Shown here: piece after piece, positions 54,946 through 63,049 of the stretch
Numbering within the stretch: position 1 is the first letter of the stretch
How the letters are laid out: every line of letters begins with the position of its first letter
Origin: JALZKA01 sp963715405
GTDB taxonomy: Bacteria > Actinomycetota > Thermoleophilia > Solirubrobacterales > 70-9
Reading direction: 5' to 3'
DNA: 64,000 nucleotides
NCBI GenBank assembly: GCA_963715405.1
Contig: OY970239.1
Span: forward strand, 1,240,001-1,304,000
Position numbers and translations under genes: made by a program
The notes under the pieces: model-generated
Databases searched by the model: none
What the model saw: the letters and a program-made list of their open reading frames with translations, nothing else
What the model was told of the DNA's origin: nothing

Positions 54946-57197
54946 CTGCCTCCTCCACGCCCGCCGCGATCGCGATCGCGACCACCGCGGCCACGGTCAC
55001 GGCCGCCGTCTCGGCCTCCTCGGCCGCCGCGGTCGCCGCCGCGGCCACCGCCACCGCCTGAGCCTGCGCCGACCGTGGCGAGCTCCTCAGGCGACTTGCC
55101 GGCAACCGAAGGATCCTCGGAGAGCCTCAGGCCGATCCGTCCGCGCTCGCGGTCGACCTCAACCACTGTCACGTCGATCTCGTCGCCCTGTGAGAGCACG
55201 TCCTCGACGGTGTCGACCCGCTCGCCGGGCTTCACGTTCGAGATGTGAAGCAAGCCATCGGTGCCCTTGACAAGCTCGACGAAGGCGCCGAAGGTGGTGG
55301 TCTTTACGACCTTGCCCTTGAACTCATCGCCGATCTTGGCGTCGCGCGTCATTGCCTCGATGCGGGCGATGCAGGCGTCAACCTGCGAGCCGGTGGGTGC
55401 GTAGACGCGAATCGAGCCATCGTCGTCGATGTCGATCTCGGCCTCGAACTCCTCCTGCATGCCGCGGATGGTCTCTCCGCCCTTGCCGATGACTGCGCCG
55501 ATCTTCTCCGTGTCGATCTGGATCGTCTCGATACGCGGTGCGTGCTCGGACATCTGCTCGCGCGGAGCGTCGATCGCCTCGGCCATCTTGCCGAGGATGA
55601 AAAGGCGGCCCTGGCGAGCCTGCTCGAGCGCGTCGCGCAGGATGTCGAAGGTGACGCCCGTGATCTTGATGTCCATCTGGAGGGCGGTGATCCCGTCCTC
55701 CGAACCGGCGACCTTGAAGTCCATGTCGCCGAGATGATCCTCGACGCCGGCGATGTCGGTTAGGACGATGTAATCGTCGCCTTCCTTGATGAGGCCCATC
55801 GCGACTCCCGCGACGGGTGACTCGACAGGGACGCCGGCGGCCTGAAGGGCCATCGACGAAGCGCAGACGGAGCCCATGGACGACGAGCCGTTCGACTCAA
55901 GCGTCTCGGAGACGATGCGCACGACATAGGGGAACTCCTCCTCCGACGGGATCGTCGGGGCGAGCGCCCGCTCGGCGAGCGCGCCGTGGCCGATGTCCCG
56001 GCGCTTTGGGCCGCGCATGAAACCGGCCTCGCCCACCGAGAACGGGGGGAAGTTGTAGTGGTGGAAGAAGGTCTTCTTTTCCTGGAGCCCCAAGTTGTCG
56101 ACCTTCATGTCCATCCGGGTGGTGCCCAGAGCCACGTTCGAGAGAATCTGGGTCTCGCCGCGGGTAAACAGAGCCGAGCCGTGCACGCGCGGTGCGATGT
56201 CGACCTCGGTCTCGATCGGACGGATCTCGTCCTGAGCGCGCCCGTCGGGGCGCTTCTTGTCGACCGCGATGTGGCGACGGATTATGTCCTTCTCCAGCTT
56301 CGCGAACGCCTTCTCGACTTCAGCGGTGTTGTCGTCGTCACCCTCGCCGGACGCGTGGGTCTCGATCACTTCCGCCTCGACGGCCTTGATGGCGTCCTGG
56401 CGGGCGAGCTTTTCGGGGACCTGCGTGGCTTCCTCGAGCTTCGAGCCATGCGAGTCCTTGATCTTCTCGACCAGGCCTTCGTCAACGCCGGGAGCCTCGA
56501 TCTCGCGCTTCGGCTTGCCAGCCTTCTGTGCCAGCTCGTCGAAGGCGCCGCAGAGCTTCTTGATCTCGCCGTGGGCGATGTCAAGCGCGTCGAGCACCTC
56601 GGCCTCGGTCACGTAGTCGGCGCCGCACTCGACCATGAGGATGGCCTCGTCAGTGCCTGAGACGACCAGGTCCATCTCGAGGTCCTCCCAGGTGTCCTCG
56701 CCCGGGTTGACGACAAAATCGCCGTCGAGCTTGCCGATGCGAACCGCGCCGACGTGCTTGGGAAGGGGGATATCCGACACCGCGATCGCGGCGGAGGACC
56801 CGTTCATCGCGAGGATGTCGTAGGGGTGATCGTGCTCGGCCGACATCGTCTGACAGACGAGCTGAGTCTCGTAGTGCCAGCCCTTGGGAAAGAGTGGGCG
56901 GACCGGGCGGTCGATCATGCGCGCGGTCAGGGTTGCCTTCTCACCGGCGCGTGCTTCGCGGCGAAAGAAGGAGCCGGGGATCTTGCCCACGGCGTAGTGG
57001 CGCTCCTCGACATCCACCGTCAGCGGCAGGAAGTCGACGTCGCGAAGGTTTCCGACGGTCGCGGTGGCGAGGACCATGGTGTCCCCCGACTGCACAACGA
57101 CTGCTCCTGACGCCTGTCGCGCCAGCTTTCCGGTCTCGAAGGAGATCTCGCTTTCGCCGATCTGAACCGAGACGCGGTTCACGTCAAACATGCTCAT
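54933..57197 (-). CDS. pnp: Polynucleotide phosphorylase with Arg/Gly-rich tail
   Basis: 754 residues. Two RNase PH domains (1-230 and 320-545) contain GKLARQASGAVVVQSGDTMV, FFRREARAGEKATLTARMID, RVHGSALFTRGETQILSNVA and HHYNFPPFSVGEAGFMRGPK. They flank a helical domain. KH (IGAVIGKGGETIRGMQEEF) and S1 (GDEFKGKVVKTTTFGAFVEL) domains follow. The last 45 residues are GGRGGDRGGRGGRDGG-like. It is a phosphorolytic 3'-5' exoribonuclease. It lies 91 bases after rpsO; the usual rpsO-pnp pairing is kept. Confidence 0.97.
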   Translation of the reverse strand: MSMFDVNRVSVQIGESEISFETGKLARQASGAVVVQSGDTMVLATATVGNLRDVDFLPLTVDVEERHYAVGKIPGSFFRREARAGEKATLTARMIDRPVRPLFPKGWHYETQLVCQTMSAEHDHPYDILAMNGSSAAIAVSDIPLPKHVGAVRIGKLDGDFVVNPGEDTWEDLEMDLVVSGTDEAILMVECGADYVTEAEVLDALDIAHGEIKKLCGAFDELAQKAGKPKREIEAPGVDEGLVEKIKDSHGSKLEEATQVPEKLARQDAIKAVEAEVIETHASGEGDDDNTAEVEKAFAKLEKDIIRRHIAVDKKRPDGRAQDEIRPIETEVDIAPRVHGSALFTRGETQILSNVALGTTRMDMKVDNLGLQEKKTFFHHYNFPPFSVGEAGFMRGPKRRDIGHGALAERALAPTIPSEEEFPYVVRIVSETLESNGSSSMGSVCASSMALQAAGVPVESPVAGVAMGLIKEGDDYIVLTDIAGVEDHLGDMDFKVAGSEDGITALQMDIKITGVTFDILRDALEQARQGRLFILGKMAEAIDAPREQMSEHAPRIETIQIDTEKIGAVIGKGGETIRGMQEEFEAEIDIDDDGSIRVYAPTGSQVDACIARIEAMTRDAKIGDEFKGKVVKTTTFGAFVELVKGTDGLLHISNVKPGERVDTVEDVLSQGDEIDVTVVEVDRERGRIGLRLSEDPSVAGKSPEELATVGAGSGGGGGRGGDRGGRGGRDGGRDRGRGGRDRDRGGRGGGRERL

Positions 57198-57288
57198 GTA
57201 TTCGTGTTTTCCTTTCGGCCGCCCGATTGGCAGCCAGATAGCTTCGATCTTTTGATCAACGGATGAGGGTAGCGGGGCGGCTCGGGCG

Positions 57289-57558
57289 TTAGCGGCGCAG
57301 GCCGAGGTCGGCCACTACCTGGCGGTAGCGGTCGAGGTCCGAGCTCTGGAGGTAGCGCAAAAGCCGCCGGCGCTGGCCGACCAGCATGAGGAGGCCGCGA
57401 CGCGAGTGATGGTCCTTCGTGTGGTCACGGAGGTGCTCGGTCAGGCCGTTGATCCGCTCCGTGAGGAGGGCGATCTGGACCTCGGCGGAGCCGGTGTCGT
57501 TCTCGGAGCGCCCGAAGCGCTCGACCAGCTCCTGCTTTTTCTCCTGGGTGAGGCTCAT
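57289..57558 (-). CDS. rpsO: Ribosomal protein S15 (uS15)
   Basis: 89 residues, the exact length usual for S15. SLTQEKKQELVERFGRSEND, GSAEVQIALLTERINGLTEH and the rRNA-contact DHHSRRGLLMLVGQRRRLL are all present. S15 binds 16S rRNA early in 30S assembly. It lies 15 bases after ribF and before pnp. S15 often represses its own mRNA; no clear leader structure was identified here. Confidence 0.98.
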   Translation of the reverse strand: MSLTQEKKQELVERFGRSENDTGSAEVQIALLTERINGLTEHLRDHTKDHHSRRGLLMLVGQRRRLLRYLQSSDLDRYRQVVADLGLRR

Positions 57559-57573
57559 CTGCGGCGCCGAAGG

Positions 57574-58488
57574 TTAGCCGGGTGATTTCGCTGCGCGCGG
57601 CGCGGGCCCGCGGAAACCGGCGCAGAGCTCGCGCGCCTCGTCCACGTCGCGGTGCATCTGGGCGATCAGGTCTTCCACCGACGGGAATCGCTTCTCGCCG
57701 CGTAGCCGTGCGATGAACGCGACCCGCAGGTTCTGACCGTATAGGTCGCCCTCGAAGTCGATGAGATGAGGCTCGACGAGGACGCCGCGGCCGGTCGCGA
57801 ACATGGGCCGGACGCCGACATGGATCGCCGCCGGGTGGCCGTTCGCAAAGCCTGCGTAGACGCCGTGTCCCGGACACACCAGATCGTCATCGGGGACGAT
57901 GTTGGCCGTCGGAAAGCCCAGCTCGCGGCCCCGCCGGTCGCCTTGGACCACCTCGCCCTCGAGCAGGAAGGGCGCGCCCAGGCAATGCATGGCGCCCTCG
58001 ACGTCGCCGGCGAGGACCAGCGCTCGAATGCGGGTGGACGAGATCGTCTCGCCGTCGGCCTCGACCAGGGGGACGATCCGGGTCACGAACTCGTCGCGCG
58101 CGAGGAGCATGTGCTGGTCCCCCTTGGCCTTGGCGCCGAAGCGGAAGTTCTCGCCGATCGACACATCGGTGGCGCGGAGCTTTGAGATCAGGATGTCCTG
58201 GATGAATTCCTCGGCGGGAATCTTGGAGAACGCCTCGTCGAAGGGGATCACGACGAGCTCTGAGACCCCCAGCCCAGCGATTACGTCGCGCTTGGCCTCA
58301 AAGCCCATGATCAGCTTCGGCGCGGCCTCGGGATGGATGACCTTGACGGGGTGCGGCTCGAAAGTGAGGACCGTGTCCGAGCCGTCGATCACCTTGCGGT
58401 GCCCGACGTGGACGCCATCGAACGTGCCGATCGCGACCTTGCGGGGCCGCGGCTCGGCATCCGGGAGTTGGGTCACCTCCATCGTCAT
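57574..58488 (-). CDS. ribF: Bifunctional riboflavin kinase / FAD synthetase
   Basis: 304 residues. The N-terminal FAD synthetase (nucleotidyltransferase) domain has AIGTFDGVHVGHRKVIDGSD, TFEPHPVKVIHPEAAPKLI and EFIQDILISKLRATDVSIGE. The C-terminal flavokinase domain has GRELGFPTANIVPDDDLVCP, GHGVYAGFANG and VEPHLIDFEGDLYGQNLRVA. It turns riboflavin into FMN and FAD. It is coupled to truB (four base overlap) as in many bacteria. Confidence 0.95.
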   Translation of the reverse strand: MTMEVTQLPDAEPRPRKVAIGTFDGVHVGHRKVIDGSDTVLTFEPHPVKVIHPEAAPKLIMGFEAKRDVIAGLGVSELVVIPFDEAFSKIPAEEFIQDILISKLRATDVSIGENFRFGAKAKGDQHMLLARDEFVTRIVPLVEADGETISSTRIRALVLAGDVEGAMHCLGAPFLLEGEVVQGDRRGRELGFPTANIVPDDDLVCPGHGVYAGFANGHPAAIHVGVRPMFATGRGVLVEPHLIDFEGDLYGQNLRVAFIARLRGEKRFPSVEDLIAQMHRDVDEARELCAGFRGPAPRAAKSPG

Positions 58489-59165
58489 GCGCCGCCAACT
58501 CTTGCAGCCTCGAAGGCTCCGGCGCGGTCAAGCGCCTTGGCCAGGGCCATGGGCTGCGCTCGCTCGGCCTCCTTTGCTGTAAACGGGCCGATCGCGGTGC
58601 GCCGGAGCTCTTCGCAATAGGCATCGCCCAGATCGGCGATCAGGCTGCGGACGTAGGTGCCCGACGAGCACTCGATCTCGTACTCCGCCCGCGCATCCTC
58701 GCGCCAGAGCTCCTCAAAGCGATGGACGGTGACGATCCGCTCGGGCATCTCCACAGCCTCGCCCCGACGGGCGCGCTTGTAGGCACGTACGCCTCCGACC
58801 TTCACCGCCGAGTATGCGGGCGGTCGCTGACGGATCTCTCCGGTCGGAAGCTCTGTGTCGAGCGCCGGCACGTTGCCGGTCTCGGTGATCTCGCCGTCGC
58901 GATCGCCGGTCGTCGAGATTGCGCCGAACCGGGCCGTCACCCGGTACGTCTTCCGGAGGCTCATGAAGCGGGCCTGCTCGCGCGTCGCCTCACGGCCGAC
59001 AAGGACGATGAGAAGGCCAGTCGCGAAGGGGTCCAAGGTCCCTGCGTGGCCCACGCGCTTCACGCCCTGCTCGCGGCGAACTCCCGCGACGATGTCATGC
59101 GAGGTCGGACCGGACGGCTTGTCGACGAGCACGACGAGTCCCGTGCCTGCCAAATCGTCAGTCAA
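58485..59165 (-). CDS. truB: tRNA pseudouridine-55 synthase
   Basis: 226 residues from TTG 59165, overlapping the nrnA stop; TTG 59192 is an alternative. LVVLVDKPSGPTSHDIVAGV precedes the catalytic segment GHAGTLDPFATGLLIVLVG with the active-site Asp. YSAVKVGGVRAYKRARRGEA and SGTYVRSLIADLG follow. It makes pseudouridine 55 in the T loop of tRNAs. A C-terminal PUA domain is absent or very short, as in some actinobacterial TruB. Confidence 0.95.
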   Translation of the reverse strand: MTDDLAGTGLVVLVDKPSGPTSHDIVAGVRREQGVKRVGHAGTLDPFATGLLIVLVGREATREQARFMSLRKTYRVTARFGAISTTGDRDGEITETGNVPALDTELPTGEIRQRPPAYSAVKVGGVRAYKRARRGEAVEMPERIVTVHRFEELWREDARAEYEIECSSGTYVRSLIADLGDAYCEELRRTAIGPFTAKEAERAQPMALAKALDRAGAFEAARVGGA

Positions 59166-60156
59166 GCTGCTTTGAGACCTCTGTCCGGACAAAGTCGACG
59201 ATCTCGGCGTACGGCATGTCCGTCCCGAAGCCGGCGGCTCGCTTGTGCCCTCCCCCGCCCTTCTCTCGAGCGATGACGGAAACGTCCACCGAGCCGTCCG
59301 AGGAGCGCAAGCTCACCTTGCGAGCGACTCTCCCGCCATCGGGCTTGTCGCGAATGACGCCGGCCACGAGAGTGCCCTCGAGCGCCCGAACGTTGTCGAT
59401 GATGCCCTCGGTGAGGTGCTCGCCCGAGCCTGTGGCCTCGTAGTCGTCTTTGGAGATGTAGGTGAGAGCGAGGCGGTCGGAATCAAAGCGCTCGATGTTC
59501 TCCATCGCGCGGCCGACGAGCCTCGCCTTCTCGATGGGGACTCGCTCGTAGAGGCGGCGGTAGATCTCATCGACGCTCACGCCGGCCTCGATCAGCTCGG
59601 CCGCCATCCGGTGCGAGTCGGGATCGGTGTTCTCGTACATGAACTTGCCGGTGTCGGTTATGAGGCCGACGTAGAGGGCGGTCGCGATCTCCGGTGTGAT
59701 CTCGGCGCCAACACGCTTGGCGAGGCGCCAGACGATCTCGGCTGTCGACGAGGCGGTCACGTCGACGTGATTCACCCCGCCGAACATCGTGTTGTCGTGG
59801 TGGTGATCGATGTTGATGACGTCGGCGCCTTCCCGCTGGAGGAAGTCGACGGGCATGCGGTCGATGTTGCCGCAGTCGAGGAAGAGAAGCGCTCGCTCAG
59901 AGACGTCCGCGGGCGCCTCGCAAAAGACGTCGGTAAGGGGCAGGAAGCGATACTCGAGCGGAAGCGGGAACTCCTTGGCGTCGAGGAACATCACCGAGTC
60001 CTTGCCGAGCTGGTTGAGGATTCGGTGCGTGGCGAGGAGCGAGCCGAGCGCGTCGCCGTCGGGCCCTTCGTGCGTCGTGAGGAGGAAGCGCTCGCGTTCG
60101 GAGATCGCGGCGGCCACGGCGTCGAGGCCGGCATTCGTTTGCGTCGAAGCCGTCAC
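59158..60156 (-). CDS. nrnA: DHH-family nanoRNase / PAP phosphatase NrnA
   Basis: 332 residues. The DHH domain has FLLTTHEGPDGDALGSLLAT, LFLDCGNIDRMPVDF, INIDHHHDNTMFGGVNHVD and ATALYVGLITDTGKFMYENT. The DHHA1 domain ends with EKGGGGHKRAAGFGTDMPY. NrnA degrades 2-5 nt RNAs and dephosphorylates 3'-phosphoadenosine 5'-phosphate. Its start overlaps the rbfA stop, a pairing common in Firmicutes and actinobacteria. Confidence 0.94.
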   Translation of the reverse strand: MTASTQTNAGLDAVAAAISERERFLLTTHEGPDGDALGSLLATHRILNQLGKDSVMFLDAKEFPLPLEYRFLPLTDVFCEAPADVSERALLFLDCGNIDRMPVDFLQREGADVINIDHHHDNTMFGGVNHVDVTASSTAEIVWRLAKRVGAEITPEIATALYVGLITDTGKFMYENTDPDSHRMAAELIEAGVSVDEIYRRLYERVPIEKARLVGRAMENIERFDSDRLALTYISKDDYEATGSGEHLTEGIIDNVRALEGTLVAGVIRDKPDGGRVARKVSLRSSDGSVDVSVIAREKGGGGHKRAAGFGTDMPYAEIVDFVRTEVSKQLD

Positions 60157-60485
60157 TGATTCAAGAGCCTTTGGAGGCGCTCCGTCCGCTCGGGCGTGTC
60201 GTCGTAGTGGAAGGTGAGGGTTGGAGTTCGCTTCATGTGGGTCTGCGCCGCGACCGCCGACTGGAGCACGCCGTGAGCAGAGCTGAGAGCGGCCAGCGTC
60301 GACTCCTTTTCTTCCTCGGATCCGAGCACGGAGACGAACACTCGCGCGGAGCGAAGGTCCGGGCTGGTCTCAACGGCTGTGATGGTCACGAAGCCAATTC
60401 GGGGATCCTCGAGCTCGGACGCGATTGATTCCCCGAGCACCTCTCGAATGACCCCGTTGACGCGCCGCATACGGTCGGTGGCCAT
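60153..60485 (-). CDS. rbfA: Ribosome-binding factor A
   Basis: 110 residues, typical length. ATDRMRRVNGVIREVLGESI, LEDPRIGFVTITAVETSPDL, RSARVFVSVLGSEEEKESTL and LTFHYDDTPERTERLQRLLN cover the KH-like fold. RbfA helps 30S subunit maturation, especially of the 16S rRNA 5' end. It lies 24 bases after the YlxP-like gene and overlaps nrnA. Confidence 0.96.
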   Translation of the reverse strand: MATDRMRRVNGVIREVLGESIASELEDPRIGFVTITAVETSPDLRSARVFVSVLGSEEEKESTLAALSSAHGVLQSAVAAQTHMKRTPTLTFHYDDTPERTERLQRLLNQ

Positions 60486-60509
60486 GGTCCGCTGAGCATA
60501 TAGACGGAC

Positions 60510-60812
60510 CTAGCCCCGGACGTCCTCGAGGCTTCGGAGGTCGCGGTCGAACATGCAGCCGTCGGGGCACCGCGATTCCACGAAGCGGCAGACTTCGTCG
60601 GCCCGGTCGCCCACCGAGCCATCGCCGACCAGGGCGATCAGGAGCGTCGAGCGCTGCCAGGTGTCGTGGCCGTCCGTTTCGGTGACGGCGGCCCCGAAGC
60701 GACCGCGTACTTGCTCTTTCAACGACTTGAGGTGCTTTCGCTTGCCCTTGAGGTCTTGCGACTCCCCGAAGTGGAGGCGGGCTTCGATCAGGCAGACGAA
60801 CGGGTTCGTCAC
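60510..60812 (-). CDS. YlxP-like DUF503 protein
   Basis: 100 residues from GTG 60812, whose GTGA overlaps the infB stop. FVCLIEARLHFGESQDLKGK, HLKSLKEQVRGRFGAAVTE and WQRSTLLIALVGDG match DUF503. Relatives lie between infB and rbfA in many Gram-positive genomes and may assist ribosome biogenesis, but the function is unproven. The last part has two cysteines (VCRFVESRCPDGC). Confidence 0.88.
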   Translation of the reverse strand: MTNPFVCLIEARLHFGESQDLKGKRKHLKSLKEQVRGRFGAAVTETDGHDTWQRSTLLIALVGDGSVGDRADEVCRFVESRCPDGCMFDRDLRSLEDVRG

Positions 60813-63049
60813 TCGTCCAGCGTCTGCTCGACCTGTCTTGTCGAGAAGACCTCGAGCACGTCGTCGACCTTGACGTCGGCGAAGCCCTCGAGCACGATGC
60901 CGCACTCCAGCCCCTCCGTGACCTCCTGGACATCGTCCTGAAAACGGCGAAGCGATCCGATTCGCCCCGTCCACGCGACGGTGCCGTCGCGGATTAGCCG
61001 GACCTCTGCGTTCCTGCGGACGACGCCGTCGGTCACCTCGCAGCCGGCGATCATGCCGACGCGTGACGCACGGAACGTTTGCTTGATCTCGGCCTGGCCG
61101 AGGATGTCCTCGACCTCGACGGAGTCGAGCATGCCCTCCATCGCCGCGCGCAACTCCTCGGTGACCTTGTAGATGACTGAGTAGGAGCGGATCTCGACTC
61201 CCTCGGACTCCGCGGCCCGACGGGCCTCGACCAGAGGCCGGACGTTGAAGCCGATGATGATCGCGTCGGAGGCGGCGGCGAGCATGACGTCCGACTCGTT
61301 GATGCCGCCCGCGGCGGCGCGGATGACGTTGATCCGCACCTGTTCCTGGGGTACCTTCGCGAGCTCGTCCTGAAGCGCTTCGAGCGAGCCCGAGACGTCG
61401 GCCTTGAGGACGATGTTGAGCTCCTTGATGACCCCTTCTTGCGCCTTTGCGAAGACCTCGTCCAGCGTGAGCTTCCGGGTACCACGGCGAGCAATGGCCT
61501 CGGTCTTCAGGCGATGGGCGCGCTCGCCGGCAAGCTGGCGGGCTCGGCGGTCGTTGTCAACGACCTCGACCCTCTCCCCCGCCTCGCAGACGCCGTCGAA
61601 ACCAAGCACCTCGACCGGGTCGCCCGGGCCGGCGGTCTCCACCCGCTCACCTGTGTGGCTGAGCATCGCGCGGACCTTGCCCCACTGAGAACCAGCCACC
61701 ACTGAGTCGCCGATCCGAAGCGTGCCGCGCTGGATCAGGATCGTCACGACGGGGCCGCGGCCGGGGTCGAGATGCGACTCGATGACCGAACCCGAGGCCT
61801 CCGCGCTTGGATTGGCTCGAAGCTCCTCCACCTCGGCGACGAGGAGGATGCTCTCAAGCAGCTCGTCGAGGCCGGTCTTCGATTTCGCCGAGACGTTGTT
61901 GAAGATCGTGTCCCCGCCCCAGTCCTCGGGCTGGAGGCCCTGGTTTGCAAGCTCGCCCTTGACCTTGTCGACGTTGGCCGTCTCCAGGTCGATCTTGTTG
62001 ACGGCGACGATGATCGGCACGTCGGCAGCGCGAGCGTGGTCGATCGCCTCGACCGTCTGGGGCATGACGCCGTCGTCGGCTGCCACCACTACGACCACGA
62101 TGTCGGTGACGTCCGCGCCCCTTGCGCGCATGGCGGTGAACGCCGCGTGGCCCGGCGTGTCGATAAAGCTGATCGTCCTGCCGCCAGAGTGCACTTGATA
62201 GGCGCCGATGTGCTGGGTTATCCCGCCGGCCTCGCCCGCGACGACCTCGGTCTCGCGGATCGCATCGAGGAGCGAGGTCTTTCCGTGGTCGACGTGGCCC
62301 ATGATCGTCACGACCGGAGGCCTTTCTGCGAGTTCGTCGTCGGAATCCTCGAAGAGGATCTCCTCGGCCTCCTCTTCAGCGGCGCTCACCATCTCGACCT
62401 TGCGGTCAAGCGCTTCGGCGACGACAGTCACGGTCTCGTCGGGCAGCGTCTGGGTGAGCGTCGCCATCTCGCCGAGCTTCATCAAGGTCTTGATGACCTC
62501 GGCACTCGAGAGTCCAAGCGTCTCGGCGACCTCCTTGACGGTGGCGCCCGACGGGATCTTGATCGCGGGTGCTTCAACTTCTTCGACCGGTGCGGTGACC
62601 GGCGGCTCCTCGAGCAATGGCCGGCGGCGGCGCCCACCGCGGCGACGCGGAGCGCGCTGAGGCGGCGGCGGGCCCATCGAGTCGCGCCGGGACGCTTGTG
62701 AGTCGATCACTACGCGCCGGCGCTTTCCGGACGCTGCACCCCCCGCCGCGGCGGGGCCTCCATCGCCGACGGGCCGGACGGGCCGGACGGGGCGGTCCTT
62801 GGCGGCGCCGTCGGCGGCGGGTGAAGGCGGGGATGCCGTCGCGGTCGCGGAGGCCTTCTCGGCGGGGGTGGAGGTGGCCTTGGCTTCCCCGCTTGCGCCG
62901 GCGCCGCCAAGCGCCTTCGCGGCAACCTCTTCCTCCACGCTCGAAGCGGCCGCCTTTACCTCGACGCCGGCTTCTTGAAGCTTTGCGAGGACCTCCTTCG
63001 AGGTCAGCCCTCGCTCCTTGGCGATCTCATGAACCCGCTTCTTGGCCAT
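60809..63049 (-). CDS. infB: Translation initiation factor IF-2
   Basis: 746 residues. Two IF2-N helical modules (residues 1-30, AKKRVHEIAKERGLTSKEVL, and about 165-215) surround an Ala/Pro/Arg-rich linker. The G domain has VTIMGHVDHGKTSLLDAIRE, DTPGHAAFTAMRARGADVTD and VAVNKIDL. Domains II-IV follow, with RGTLRIGDSVVAGS and MIAGCEVTDGVVRRNAEVRL. It brings fMet-tRNA to the 30S subunit. It overlaps nusA upstream and ylxP downstream. Confidence 0.98.
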   Translation of the reverse strand: MAKKRVHEIAKERGLTSKEVLAKLQEAGVEVKAAASSVEEEVAAKALGGAGASGEAKATSTPAEKASATATASPPSPAADGAAKDRPVRPVRPVGDGGPAAAGGAASGKRRRVVIDSQASRRDSMGPPPPQRAPRRRGGRRRRPLLEEPPVTAPVEEVEAPAIKIPSGATVKEVAETLGLSSAEVIKTLMKLGEMATLTQTLPDETVTVVAEALDRKVEMVSAAEEEAEEILFEDSDDELAERPPVVTIMGHVDHGKTSLLDAIRETEVVAGEAGGITQHIGAYQVHSGGRTISFIDTPGHAAFTAMRARGADVTDIVVVVVAADDGVMPQTVEAIDHARAADVPIIVAVNKIDLETANVDKVKGELANQGLQPEDWGGDTIFNNVSAKSKTGLDELLESILLVAEVEELRANPSAEASGSVIESHLDPGRGPVVTILIQRGTLRIGDSVVAGSQWGKVRAMLSHTGERVETAGPGDPVEVLGFDGVCEAGERVEVVDNDRRARQLAGERAHRLKTEAIARRGTRKLTLDEVFAKAQEGVIKELNIVLKADVSGSLEALQDELAKVPQEQVRINVIRAAAGGINESDVMLAAASDAIIIGFNVRPLVEARRAAESEGVEIRSYSVIYKVTEELRAAMEGMLDSVEVEDILGQAEIKQTFRASRVGMIAGCEVTDGVVRRNAEVRLIRDGTVAWTGRIGSLRRFQDDVQEVTEGLECGIVLEGFADVKVDDVLEVFSTRQVEQTLDE

